NCBI GenBank assembly: GCA_002404295.1
Contig: DHJK01000044.1
Coordinates: forward strand, 1 to 6,898
Length of the DNA: 6,898 nucleotides
Direction: 5' to 3'
Origin: Legionellales bacterium UBA4722
GTDB lineage: Bacteria; Pseudomonadota; Gammaproteobacteria; DSM-16500
Of the stretch, positions 1 to 6,359 are shown piece by piece. Numbering within the stretch: position 1 is the stretch's first letter; each line of letters opens with the position of its first letter. The position numbers were made by a program, and so were the translations under genes. The notes under the pieces were generated by a model. It did no database searches, had not been told where the DNA came from, and worked only from the letters and a program-made list of their open reading frames with translations.

Positions 1-2
1 GC

Positions 3-248
3 ATTAAAATATATCATTTAACACACGATGACCACTGACAGGTAAAATAACTATCACCACCACACCGACTTGGTGTTATAGAACACGTAATTGTAGCTGA
101 GGGACGAATGAAAGTGTTAACACATGGTACATGGCAATCACTCAATAAAGGAGAGGGGCTTCGTTTCGATGCCAATCAACCACATGGTTATAGAAATCTT
201 TCATCTGACGTTGCAGTTATTCACAATATTATTTATCATCAAAAGTGA
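3..248 (+). pseudogene. Decayed C-terminal cupin domain, probably of an XRE-cupin transcriptional regulator (5' end outside window)
   Basis: Read in the frame of position 81, the DNA gives a clear small cupin block: PPHRLGVIEHVIVAEGRM (57-110), then KVLTHGTWQSLNKGEGLRF, then NQPHGYRNLSSDVAVIH, ending at TGA 246-248. The pattern His..GV.EHV.V..G.M, then G.W..L..GE.LRF, then PHGYRN, is what I know from the C-terminal sensor domain of HTH-XRE/cupin regulators. Upstream, the same frame gives IKIYHLT (3-23), which also fits the family, but it is broken by TGA at 36-38 and TAA at 48-50. A short family-like stretch, PLTGKIT, appears in another frame at 32-52, so several small indels are likely. The first in-frame ATG after the stops (108) would leave only 46 codons. 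I see the cupin block and the stops directly; the XRE parent is inferred, because the DNA-binding half is not in the window. Confidence 0.7.
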
Positions 249-322
249 ACTGCCACCATTTCCTGAGATAAAAGTAAATTTCTTATTCGTTAGATAACAA
301 CCTATTTATCCATTGCGCTTGT
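249..322. other. Gap between two converging decayed 3' ends
   Basis: This short AT-rich stretch separates the stop of the cupin relic (+) from the original stop of the lyase-family gene (-). I find no convincing hairpin followed by a T-run on either strand, so neither transcript has an obvious intrinsic terminator here. No open frame of note is present. Confidence 0.5.
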
Positions 323-412
323 CTATGCCAGAGCTTTACGCCCAGCTTTTTTCAAAGCATCAATCGCCTGACAATACGGCCCAGGGCCATAACTAATGCG
401 TGCAACACCCAA
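323..412 (-). other. Out-of-frame original C-terminus of the isocitrate lyase/PEP mutase family gene
   Basis: On the minus strand, positions 412-326 read LGVARISYGPGPYCQAID, then ALKKAGRKALA, and stop at TAG (325-323). LGV.R.S.GP.PY..A...L is the usual end of short isocitrate lyase/PEP mutase family proteins. It is not in frame with the main ORF, which instead ends in an unrelated tail at 352. One extra A in the A-run at 416-414 (minus strand) would turn GAAAGTTG into GAAAAGTTG, read E-K-L. It would rejoin both parts into a product of about 255 residues. Confidence 0.85.
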
Positions 413-1089
413 CTTTCAAGCTCCTTTGGTGATGGCATACCAGACATCATCATTATATTGATAGGTACGGGTGAAATATCGCATAATTTTTCAATATATT
501 TTTCAGATCTTAAGCCAGGTACAAAATAACCATTAGCTCCAGATTCTGCATAAGCAGTAGCTCGATGTATTGCCTCTTTTAGATAGCTATCGTTATGCTT
601 AGCAGGATCCACCTTAAGAAAAATATCGGTTCTAGCATTGATGAACAAAGGGATTGACATACGTTCAGCAACTGCGCGAATTGCCTTAATTCTCGCACAT
701 TGATTTTCAATTGAATACAGCTCATCTCCGCCAATAATCTGGTCTTCAAAATTTATGCCAACAGCGCCTGCTTCGATAATTTTTACGATCGCCGCTTGCG
801 CTTCAGTTGGGCTCTGTCCATAGCAACCTTCTAAATCAATTGTAACTGGAAGATTTACGTTAGAAATAATCCGAGTAAGATTAGCTAGCACCAAATCGAA
901 TGGAAGCTTTTCACCATCTTCATATCCATGTGCAGCAGCTACTGACCAACTTCCCGTGGCTATAGCTTTTGCTCCAGTACTTTGTATTGCCTGTGCGCTA
1001 CCTGCATCCCAAATATTAAATAGAACTAAAGGACGACCCTTTACATGTAAATCTTTTAATAAAACAGCACGCTCTACCTGCATAGTCAT
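352..1089 (-). CDS. Isocitrate lyase/PEP mutase family protein, C-terminus frameshifted
   Basis: The 245-residue ORF belongs to the PEP mutase/isocitrate lyase superfamily, whose members form or cleave C-C or C-P bonds next to a carboxylate, using Mg2+, in a cytoplasmic TIM barrel. Visible landmarks are LFNIWDAGSAQ (24-33), the GY-x-DG loop (55-59), DLEGCYG with likely metal ligands D85 and E87, GAVGINFEDQ with E115, and NARTD (151-155). The KKCGH signature of true isocitrate and methylisocitrate lyases is missing, so the reaction cannot be named. Residues 1-225 look normal. From 226 the frame is shifted by loss of one A, replacing the family's last 29 residues with an unrelated 20-residue tail. 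The ATG start overlaps the ada stop as ATGA and has AAGGAG six bases upstream, so translation is probably coupled to ada. Activity of the shortened protein is uncertain; a sequencing error is possible. Confidence 0.85.
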   Translation of the reverse strand: MTMQVERAVLLKDLHVKGRPLVLFNIWDAGSAQAIQSTGAKAIATGSWSVAAAHGYEDGEKLPFDLVLANLTRIISNVNLPVTIDLEGCYGQSPTEAQAAIVKIIEAGAVGINFEDQIIGGDELYSIENQCARIKAIRAVAERMSIPLFINARTDIFLKVDPAKHNDSYLKEAIHRATAYAESGANGYFVPGLRSEKYIEKLCDISPVPINIMMMSGMPSPKELESWVLHALVMALGRIVRRLML

Positions 1090-2135
1090 TTTAAGCTCCT
1101 TTTCTCAAGATTTATTAGCCATTTTTTGCGTATCAATCCACCGCCATAGCCACCTAATTCACCATCCGTGTTAATAACTCGGTGGCATGGGATGACAATG
1201 GCAAGCTGGTTAGCGCCATTTGCCTGAGCAACTGCACGAAATGCAGAAGGCTTGCCAATTGCTTTCGCTAAATCAGAATAAGATCTGGTTTCACCATATG
1301 GGATTTTTTTTAATTCTTCCCATACATGTTTTTGAAATGGTGAGCCAAGAAAACATAGCGGCGTTTTGAATTCGCTTAACTTGCCGTCAAAATACTGATT
1401 TAACTCATGCTCAATTGAACGAATCGGCTGTGTGCTCCCGGGTATAATCGCGGATTTTAACTTTTGCCTAAGGCGCTCAACTTCACGCTCCAAGCCTCGC
1501 CGATCCACAAATTCCACAAGATAAAGTGTCTCGTTGTCTGCGATGGCTATCATTGGACCAAGTTTGGTGTCCAACCATGATGCCTTTAAAATTTTACGTT
1601 CCCCCAGTAAAGCTGGCGCCGCTCCCATAATTCGAGAAAACGCATCTCTAAAACCACTACTTGATTCATATCCTGTTGATAATTGCGCCTCAATGACAGC
1701 TTCACCACCCCTAATTAATTTCATGGCTAGCCCCATTCGCCGTGCTCGCGCATATTCAATAAATGTCATGCCGAATCTCTTTTCAAACTGACGACGTGCC
1801 GTGGAAGCATTAACAGATAATTCCTGAAAATCCCTATCCTTCCACCGTTTCTCAGGGTTTGCTTCAACAGCCTCGACAAGCAGTTGGACTAGCTCTGAGA
1901 CTTGATTGGGATGAGAAAGCGGGCGACAGCGCTTGCAAGGGCGAAATGAGGCTAAAAGTGCTTGCTGTGCAGTTTCATAAAATTCACAATTTTCAATTTT
2001 AGGTTTTCTTGCGGGGCAAGTCGGGCGACAGAACACACCGGTTGTTTTGACCCCTACATAAAAAACACCTTCATATTCTGTGTTTTTATCTATCAATGCT
2101 TGATAATATTCTTTCTTATTTTCAGCTGTTATCAT
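1086..2135 (-). CDS. ada: Ada: bifunctional methylation-responsive regulator and O6-methylguanine-DNA methyltransferase
   Basis: Ada repairs alkylated DNA by moving methyl groups to its own cysteines, and the methylated protein then activates the adaptive response. The domain order is complete. An N-terminal zinc domain carries VFCRPTCPARKP and FRPCKRC, giving the four ligands C36, C40, C67 and C70, of which C36 is the expected phosphotriester methyl acceptor. An AraC-type HTH follows at about 80-175 (TARRQFEKRFGMTFIEYARARR). The C-terminal methyltransferase has IPCHRVIN with acceptor C317, then GGYGGGL. I chose the ATG at 2135 (349 residues) because GAGG lies six bases before it. A GTG at 2147 would add four residues (353, close to the 354 of E. 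coli Ada) but has no ribosome-binding site. Ada usually induces its own gene. Its downstream partner here is the lyase-family gene, not alkB, which is absent from the window. Confidence 0.95.
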   Translation of the reverse strand: MITAENKKEYYQALIDKNTEYEGVFYVGVKTTGVFCRPTCPARKPKIENCEFYETAQQALLASFRPCKRCRPLSHPNQVSELVQLLVEAVEANPEKRWKDRDFQELSVNASTARRQFEKRFGMTFIEYARARRMGLAMKLIRGGEAVIEAQLSTGYESSSGFRDAFSRIMGAAPALLGERKILKASWLDTKLGPMIAIADNETLYLVEFVDRRGLEREVERLRQKLKSAIIPGSTQPIRSIEHELNQYFDGKLSEFKTPLCFLGSPFQKHVWEELKKIPYGETRSYSDLAKAIGKPSAFRAVAQANGANQLAIVIPCHRVINTDGELGGYGGGLIRKKWLINLEKRSLK

Positions 2136-2180
2136 TCTTTGCCTCACGAATAGCGATGTCTGTGCCCTAAATATGCGTCT

Positions 2181-2188
2181 ATTATAAT
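2181..2188. promoter_or_regulatory. Palindromic ATTATAAT: candidate -10 element for ada, possibly for both directions
   Basis: ATTATAAT is its own reverse complement, so it offers a perfect TATAAT on the minus strand (2186-2181) and another on the plus strand (2183-2188). For ada the spacing to the ATG at 2135 gives a short leader of roughly 40 bases. The position expected for the minus-strand -35 lies in GC-rich sequence with no TTGACA likeness, as expected of an activator-dependent promoter such as ada. No good -35 is visible for the plus strand either. Confidence 0.45.
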
Positions 2189-2209
2189 GCGGTCGCTAGA
2201 AAGCGCCGC
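2189..2209. promoter_or_regulatory. GC-rich inverted repeat in the ada upstream region (possible operator; contains AAAGCGC)
   Basis: GCGGTCGCT, loop AGAA, then AGCGCCGC pair as an eight-base stem with one bulged T. The repeat stands out in an AT-rich gap and covers the -35 region of the candidate ada promoter. It contains AAAGCGC (2200-2206), seven of eight bases of the E. coli ada box AAAGCGCA, but on the strand opposite to ada. Whether Ada binds here is inference; similarity over seven bases is weak evidence. Confidence 0.3.
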
Positions 2210-2292
2210 CGAAATTCGTGCATTGATTTTTATTTGCACATGCCTCGGGGAAATTTGGGTTATATAGGTGGAACATTGGCATATGTTTCAAA

Positions 2293-2298
2293 TATGAT
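2293..2298 (+). promoter_or_regulatory. Weak candidate -10 (TATGAT) for the plus-strand operon
   Basis: TATGAT matches the sigma-70 -10 at five of six bases and lies about 45 bases before the first gene of the plus-strand set. The best -35 nearby, TGGAAC at 2269-2274 with 18-base spacing, matches TTGACA at only three of six. The operon must start somewhere in 2190-2330, but I cannot fix the promoter. Confidence 0.2.
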
Positions 2299-2309
2299 AT
2301 GGATGAAGT

Positions 2310-2325
2310 GTAATGATAATATTAC
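2310..2325. repeat. Small inverted repeat GTAAT-N6-ATTAC just before the ABM gene
   Basis: Five-base arms separated by GATAAT lie seven bases upstream of the GGAG ribosome-binding site. The repeat could be part of an operator, but short AT-rich repeats are frequent by chance here. Confidence 0.2.
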
Positions 2326-2343
2326 TGCATTTGGAGTATTTGT

Positions 2344-2676
2344 ATGCCTGGTCACGTATTTGTTGTATCAGAATGGCTACCTAAAGATGGCTGTGAGCAA
2401 GAATTATGGAAACAGTTTAAAGAGCTCATGGCATTAACTTTAGAAAAAGAAGATGGTTGCATAAGTGCGCATGCAACAAAACAAATCACTCACCCAGGCT
2501 CGCCAGGCAAATCAAAGTATACCATTGTGCTTCTTCAAGAATATGTTGATATAAAATCATTTGATATTCATTGTGATGCTGACTACGTAAAAAGTTGTTT
2601 TAAGGAATTTGTTGAGAATAACGAAACTTCTCTGGTTGCAGATTGGCAGTGCAGACTATTTAGCGAAAATGAATGA
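2344..2676 (+). CDS. Antibiotic biosynthesis monooxygenase (ABM) fold protein, putative quinol monooxygenase type
   Basis: This 110-residue cytoplasmic protein has the size and pattern of the ABM family (dimeric alpha-beta barrel, YgiN/ActVA-Orf6 type). It opens with a beta strand HVFVVSEWLPKDG (4-16), followed by a helix (18-35). EDGCISAHATKQ (36-47) matches the common E.GC..Y....D segment, then come a strand (58-67, TIVLLQEYVD) and SFDIHCDADYVKSCFKEF (72-89), the conserved F..H....(H/Y)V helix with H76. Members include cofactor-free oxygenases acting on quinols or anthrone-like aromatics, and heme-degrading proteins; many have no known substrate. The start is supported by TTGGAG with seven-base spacing. 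It heads the plus-strand gene set, 12 bases before an SDR gene, so an oxygenase-reductase pairing on one compound is plausible. The fold call is firm, the reaction is not. Confidence 0.8.
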   Translation: MPGHVFVVSEWLPKDGCEQELWKQFKELMALTLEKEDGCISAHATKQITHPGSPGKSKYTIVLLQEYVDIKSFDIHCDADYVKSCFKEFVENNETSLVADWQCRLFSENE

Positions 2677-2688
2677 GGAATACTTTTA

Positions 2689-3444
2689 ATGAAACTAAAA
2701 GATAAAGTTGCAATTGTCACTGGTGGTTCACGAGGAATTGGCGCCGCGATTTGTAATGCTTATGCTAAAGAAGGTGCGACGGTAATTATTGTCAATAAAA
2801 ATCATCCAGAAAATGGTATAGAAGTAGCGAATCAAATTAAGGAAAAAGGCGGGTTAGCCGAAGCGATGGCATGTGACATTAGCAATCCGAAGGCAGTTAA
2901 AGATCTAGTCCAGAAAATTATGAATAAATATAATCAAATTGATATTCTTGTTAATAACGCTGGGACACTGGTATTCAAAAAATTCGAAGATCATACGCTT
3001 GACGAGTGGGATTTTGTACTTAATACAAATCTAAAAAGTGCTTTCCTGTTATCACAAGCAGTAGTCCCGCATATGAAAGAAAAACATTATGGAAAGATTA
3101 TCTTTATTTCGTCACTTGCCGCAATACGCGGTGTAGGCGGTGCCGCAGCTTACTCTGCAAGCAAAGGTGGTATATTGGCAATGGCAAAATCTATGGTTGC
3201 TGAACTCGCAAGTTACGGTATAAATGTTAATCTTATAACCCCCGGGTTTACTGCTACACCTATGAATCAAGAATTACGTGATGACCCCAATTTTATGCAA
3301 CAAATAAAACCCACGCCCTCCGGTGACCATGTTATGCAACCCGATGATCTTGCTGGTGCAGCAGTATTTCTTGCGTCCGAAGATTCGAGAACAGTGCATG
3401 GCCTAGATTTAATTGTTGATGGTGGAGTAGCTGCAGTGCAGTAA
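2689..3444 (+). CDS. SDR family NAD(P)-dependent oxidoreductase (classical)
   Basis: This 251-residue cytoplasmic enzyme is a complete classical short-chain dehydrogenase/reductase. The Rossmann glycine motif TGGSRGIG lies at 11-18, the adenine-contacting D63 at CDIS, NNAG at 89-92, and the catalytic set is N114, S142, Y155 and K159 (YSASK). PGF-x-ATPM follows at about 230 bases before the end of the domain, and the C-terminus has the usual IVDGG. Basic K37 after the second strand might favour NADP(H), but this is a guess. It probably oxidises or reduces a hydroxyl or keto group; FabG-like proteins look the same, so the substrate is open. A stand-alone fatty-acid role is unlikely given the neighbours (ABM protein upstream, exporter downstream). 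The ribosome-binding AGGA overlaps the preceding stop region nine bases before the ATG, which indicates one transcript. Confidence 0.92.
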   Translation: MKLKDKVAIVTGGSRGIGAAICNAYAKEGATVIIVNKNHPENGIEVANQIKEKGGLAEAMACDISNPKAVKDLVQKIMNKYNQIDILVNNAGTLVFKKFEDHTLDEWDFVLNTNLKSAFLLSQAVVPHMKEKHYGKIIFISSLAAIRGVGGAAAYSASKGGILAMAKSMVAELASYGINVNLITPGFTATPMNQELRDDPNFMQQIKPTPSGDHVMQPDDLAGAAVFLASEDSRTVHGLDLIVDGGVAAVQ

Positions 3445-3462
3445 AAGTTCATTTTAAGATTA

Positions 3463-3480
3463 GAAAAGTGATAGCTTTTC
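3463..3480. repeat. Short inverted repeat GAAAAG-N6-CTTTTC after the SDR gene
   Basis: Perfect six-base arms with loop TGATAG lie 19 bases past the SDR stop. The stem is AT-rich and is followed by AAAA, not a T-run, so it is a poor intrinsic terminator on the plus strand. It might slow processing or decay of the transcript between the SDR and MFS genes. Confidence 0.3.
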
Positions 3481-3482
3481 AA

Positions 3483-3501
3483 AACAGCCAATTGGACTGT
3501 T
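3483..3501. promoter_or_regulatory. Bulged palindrome AACAGCCAATTGGACTGTT upstream of the MFS gene (possible operator)
   Basis: AACAG-CCAA and TTGG-(A)-CTGTT form nine-base half-sites with a single extra A on the right. The site is 27 bases before the MFS start codon and 15 before its ribosome-binding site. Palindromes with CAATTG-like centres are typical of MarR-type operators in front of drug exporters, but no regulator gene is in the window and the extra base breaks the perfect symmetry. Confidence 0.35.
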
Positions 3502-3528
3502 ATCAGTTAATATATTGGAGTCACAAAA

Positions 3529-5055
3529 GTGCGAAATGAAAATGTAATTTTGAACCCCTCATCAAACAAATGGTTTGCATTTATTGGCATTACATTGCTT
3601 TCATTTGGATGTTACCTAGATTACACCATAGTAAATATCGCTTTACCAACAATACAACAAGAATTACAAACCAATTTAACATCGCTGCAATGGGTGATGA
3701 ATATTTATTTTTTAGCATTGTGCATCTTGGCAACGATTATGGGGCGTTGTGGCGATTTATATGGCCGTCGTCGTTGCTTTTATTGGGGAGTCATCATTTT
3801 TATCATTGCGTCAGTCATTGCAGGATTGGCCTCTAATATCGGATGGTTAATTTTCGGACGTCTCATCCAAGGAATTGGTGCAGCAATCGTGTTTCCTTTA
3901 GGCCCCTCTTTATTGCCAGAATCATTTCCCGTAAAAGAGCGTGGGAAAGCAATTGCTTGGTTGGGTAGCACAGGTGGTGTGGCATTGGCTTTAGGCCCCG
4001 TTCTAGGGGGTGTTATTCTTACCCATTGGGGCTGGCGTTGGATTTTCTTTATTAACGTACCCATTGCGTTAATAGGTTTTTTGTTTTGTTATAAGTCAGT
4101 CAAAGAATCTGTGGTAGTACAAATAAATTCGAGTTTAGATTGGAAAGGAATGTTGTTATTAGCATTAACGATGGGCGGTATTGTCTTGAGCTTGATTCAT
4201 AGCCAAAATTCTGGCTGGAAAGACCCTATAACATTAGGATTTCTTGCAACGGGTTTCATTGCATGTCTTTGTTTGATTAAAGTGGAGCGCAATCAAAAAG
4301 ACCCATTAATTGATATCAATGATTTTTCTAATATACTATTTTATGCAGGCGCAGTGCTCTGTTTTTTAGCTGGCGTATTAAGCGCTGTGGCATTGTTTTT
4401 TGACCCACTTTATTTGCAAATAATTCGCGGACAATCTGCACAATTATCAGGATTAGTATTATTTATAATTCCAGTCGCTGTATTTGGCGTGGCGTTTTTG
4501 GTGAATGGGTTAATTAACTATTTAGGTATCGTGAATACTATTTTGTTTGCATTATTCATCGCTGCGATCTCAGGACTACTACAGATATTTTTTACGAGTA
4601 ATACACCATTATATTATGTTGCATTGTCATTTGCTTGTCTTGGTATTATGTGGGCAATGGGTAATACCGTTTCAATTATTGCTGCACAAACAGCAGTTGG
4701 ATCAAGTCGTCACAGCGTGGCAACAGGTACAATGGTAACTATGTTTAACATGGGTGGCTCTATTGGATTGGCTGCTGCAGTAGTCATATATAATTTCGTA
4801 ACCTCACAGTCGTTAAATACTATTTTCAACGCACCTCAGCAAGTGTTAAATATGGCCCAATATCAAGTTCTAAAAAATCTAATTTCTAATCCAGCCGAAT
4901 CATTACAAACATCAATGTCAAGTGGAGTGCATCATTTTTTTAATGTAGCTTTTATGGAGGGCTTTGCTGGCACGATGTTTTTTTTACTCATACTCTCAAG
5001 CGTTTTTTTGGCCAGCGTTTTACTGTGGAAAATACGAGTGCGGTTTGTTAAGTAG
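3529..5055 (+). CDS. MFS drug exporter of the DHA2 (EmrB/QacA) 14-helix family
   Basis: This 508-residue inner-membrane protein has the length and motifs of proton-driven DHA2 exporters. FGCYLDYTIVNIALP (26-40) is the family's motif D1 with D31 in helix 1. GRCGDLYGRRR (72-82) is motif A, and FGRLIQGIGAA (109-119) is motif B with R111. GGVALALGPVLGG (149-161) is antiporter motif C. Hydrophobic segments recur to the C-terminus at about 14 spans, with a basic end (KIRVRFVK). The start is GTG, chosen for GGAG eight bases before it. DHA2 proteins expel dyes, lipophilic drugs or self-made antibiotics; the substrate is not readable from sequence. It follows the SDR gene by 84 bases, a gap holding a palindrome that may give it separate control, and precedes two kinase genes. 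The setting fits export of a compound handled by the neighbours. Confidence 0.93.
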   Translation: MRNENVILNPSSNKWFAFIGITLLSFGCYLDYTIVNIALPTIQQELQTNLTSLQWVMNIYFLALCILATIMGRCGDLYGRRRCFYWGVIIFIIASVIAGLASNIGWLIFGRLIQGIGAAIVFPLGPSLLPESFPVKERGKAIAWLGSTGGVALALGPVLGGVILTHWGWRWIFFINVPIALIGFLFCYKSVKESVVVQINSSLDWKGMLLLALTMGGIVLSLIHSQNSGWKDPITLGFLATGFIACLCLIKVERNQKDPLIDINDFSNILFYAGAVLCFLAGVLSAVALFFDPLYLQIIRGQSAQLSGLVLFIIPVAVFGVAFLVNGLINYLGIVNTILFALFIAAISGLLQIFFTSNTPLYYVALSFACLGIMWAMGNTVSIIAAQTAVGSSRHSVATGTMVTMFNMGGSIGLAAAVVIYNFVTSQSLNTIFNAPQQVLNMAQYQVLKNLISNPAESLQTSMSSGVHHFFNVAFMEGFAGTMFFLLILSSVFLASVLLWKIRVRFVK

Positions 5056-5059
5056 CTTT

Positions 5060-5078
5060 AGAGATCACTGATAGAGTA
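5060..5078. promoter_or_regulatory. tetO-like half palindrome ATCACTGATAGAG between exporter and kinase
   Basis: ATCACTGATAGAG (5064-5076) shares eleven consecutive bases (ATCACTGATAG) with one strand of the classical Tn10-type tet operator. The right half-site TGATAGAG is preserved, but the left half reads GAGATCA, so only ATCA-C-TGAT is symmetric. It lies just after the MFS stop, ahead of an AT-rich stretch (TTTTATAAAAT) that could hold a -10. A TetR-family operator for the kinase genes is possible; chance is also possible. Confidence 0.25.
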
Positions 5079-5099
5079 AATTTTATAAAATAAGCGAGA

Positions 5100-6359
5100 A
5101 TGTACAAAATGCTAAATGAATCCACTGCTCATTATCGAGAAATGATAGAAGATGCAACTAGAGTGATGTCAGTGCATTTTAATAAAGCTATTCATTTTTC
5201 AGAAATGATTCAACTCAGTGAGCCCGATCGACGTAATGTGGTTCTGAGGCTATTGATTGATAACCCTACAACTGAAATGCCAAAGAGTTTAATCCTAAAA
5301 AAAACCGCAATTGATAAAAAGAAATTTGATACATCTAATGATAGTGAAACAGAAATCGAACAACTAAGTCGTTTTGCTAGAGATTGGGCAGGCATTGAAT
5401 TTTTAGAGAAAATTGGAAGCACTCATGCGCCTCGTTTTTATGCGGGCAGTATGGAGCATCAATACATCCTGATTGAAGATCTCGGAACTTCACATCCTAG
5501 TCTTGTTGGGCCGCTCACCTTGCGAGCTTCTTTTGAGAATGCTCAAGCAGCAGAAATAGCATTAGCTGCATATATGACTCGATTAGGAAAAATGCATGCA
5601 GATACTATGGGAAAAGTGAGTCTCTTTAATTCAATATTAAAACGAATTTATCCACAGGCGAAACGTGTACATTATATTCCTCAGCCTGATGAATCTAAAA
5701 TTTTAGAGCAACTTAAATTGTTAACAGGTGATGAATCACAGGAATTAAAAAAAGAAATTCAAGATATTATTGAATTTGCTACATCTCCAAGTGATTTTAA
5801 TGTGTTAGTACACGGTGATATATGTCCTGATAATGTTTATTACCAAGAAAGTGAAATTCGGCTCATCGATTTTGAATTTTGTGATTATGGGAATGCATTA
5901 ATTGATGGCGTTTATCTACGTATGAGCATGCCAAGCTGCTGGTGTTCTAAAGCTGTGCCAAATACGGTTCTTAATCATATGGAATTAATTTATAGAACAG
6001 AATTAAAAAAGGCGGTTTTGTTGGCGGGAGATGATTATATTTATGATAAACAATTAGTATTCGCTTGCGCCTATTGGGTAATCAAAGCGTTGCAATCTTT
6101 ACATGAAATGAAATTAATTGAGAATGAATGGATTTGTGGTAGCGGCCCTGTGGATGCTGACTCGGAGTGGAAGCCAGAAGAAAATGCATTTCGACCTAGA
6201 ATTTTGTCTAGATTGGGCGCTTTTATATCCTGTGCAACAAAGGCAGGGCATTTGCCTGAATTATGTGGCGCATCTATACGATTATTAGCTTATTTAAAAA
6301 AGAACTGGCCAGAAACAAAAGATATTGATCTTTATCCTGTTTTTAGGGATGAAAAATGA
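5100..6359 (+). CDS. Phosphotransferase of the aminoglycoside phosphotransferase/choline kinase fold
   Basis: This 419-residue cytoplasmic protein carries the active-site signature of APH-fold small-molecule kinases. The catalytic loop is LVHGDICPDNV, with base D240 and N245. The metal-binding segment is LIDFEF with D257. SLILKK (63-68) contains the probable ATP-binding lysine, K67 or K68, followed by a helix with E84/E86-type acidic residues and the hinge YILIEDLG. It is longer than antibiotic-inactivating APHs (about 260-330 residues), with an extended N-terminus and a 160-residue C-terminal lobe. An unusual C-W-C (280-282) follows the metal site. The substrate could be an antibiotic, an amino alcohol or a metabolite; a drug-resistance role is not proven by the fold. 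The ribosome-binding site is weak (GCGAG). It ends in an ATGA overlap with a second kinase gene, so both are surely co-translated. Confidence 0.85.
   Translation: MYKMLNESTAHYREMIEDATRVMSVHFNKAIHFSEMIQLSEPDRRNVVLRLLIDNPTTEMPKSLILKKTAIDKKKFDTSNDSETEIEQLSRFARDWAGIEFLEKIGSTHAPRFYAGSMEHQYILIEDLGTSHPSLVGPLTLRASFENAQAAEIALAAYMTRLGKMHADTMGKVSLFNSILKRIYPQAKRVHYIPQPDESKILEQLKLLTGDESQELKKEIQDIIEFATSPSDFNVLVHGDICPDNVYYQESEIRLIDFEFCDYGNALIDGVYLRMSMPSCWCSKAVPNTVLNHMELIYRTELKKAVLLAGDDYIYDKQLVFACAYWVIKALQSLHEMKLIENEWICGSGPVDADSEWKPEENAFRPRILSRLGAFISCATKAGHLPELCGASIRLLAYLKKNWPETKDIDLYPVFRDEK

Noticed and set aside
108..248. A short intact gene from ATG 108
   Set aside because: It would start in the middle of the cupin fold, has no convincing ribosome-binding site, and the upstream homology shows it is the tail of a larger gene.
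405..425. Programmed ribosomal frameshifting in the lyase-family gene
   Set aside because: The site has only three As and lacks a slippery heptamer or an obvious downstream hairpin. A simple deletion explains it better.
352..1089. Calling the lyase-family gene isocitrate lyase (aceA) or methylisocitrate lyase (prpB)
   Set aside because: The KKCGH catalytic signature is absent and the protein is too short for AceA, so only the superfamily can be named.
1534..1791. Open frame on the strand opposite to ada
   Set aside because: It lies wholly inside the conserved Ada coding sequence and shows no domain of its own, so it is a by-product of the real gene.
2136..2147. GTG at 2147 as the start of ada
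   Set aside because: No ribosome-binding site precedes it, whereas the ATG at 2135 has GAGG at six-base spacing. The four extra residues carry no conserved feature.
2234..2437. Open frame overlapping the start of the ABM gene
   Set aside because: It is in another frame, has no recognisable domain, lacks a ribosome-binding site and covers the well-supported ABM start.
3463..3480. Intrinsic terminator after the SDR gene
   Set aside because: The stem is only six AT-rich pairs and no T-run follows on the plus strand; the next gene continues in the same direction.
5100..6359. A named aminoglycoside resistance gene, for example the spectinomycin kinase APH(9) known from Legionella
   Set aside because: Only the general kinase motifs match. 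The length and the surrounding sequence differ from APH(9)-Ia as I recall it, so a specific drug assignment is not supported.
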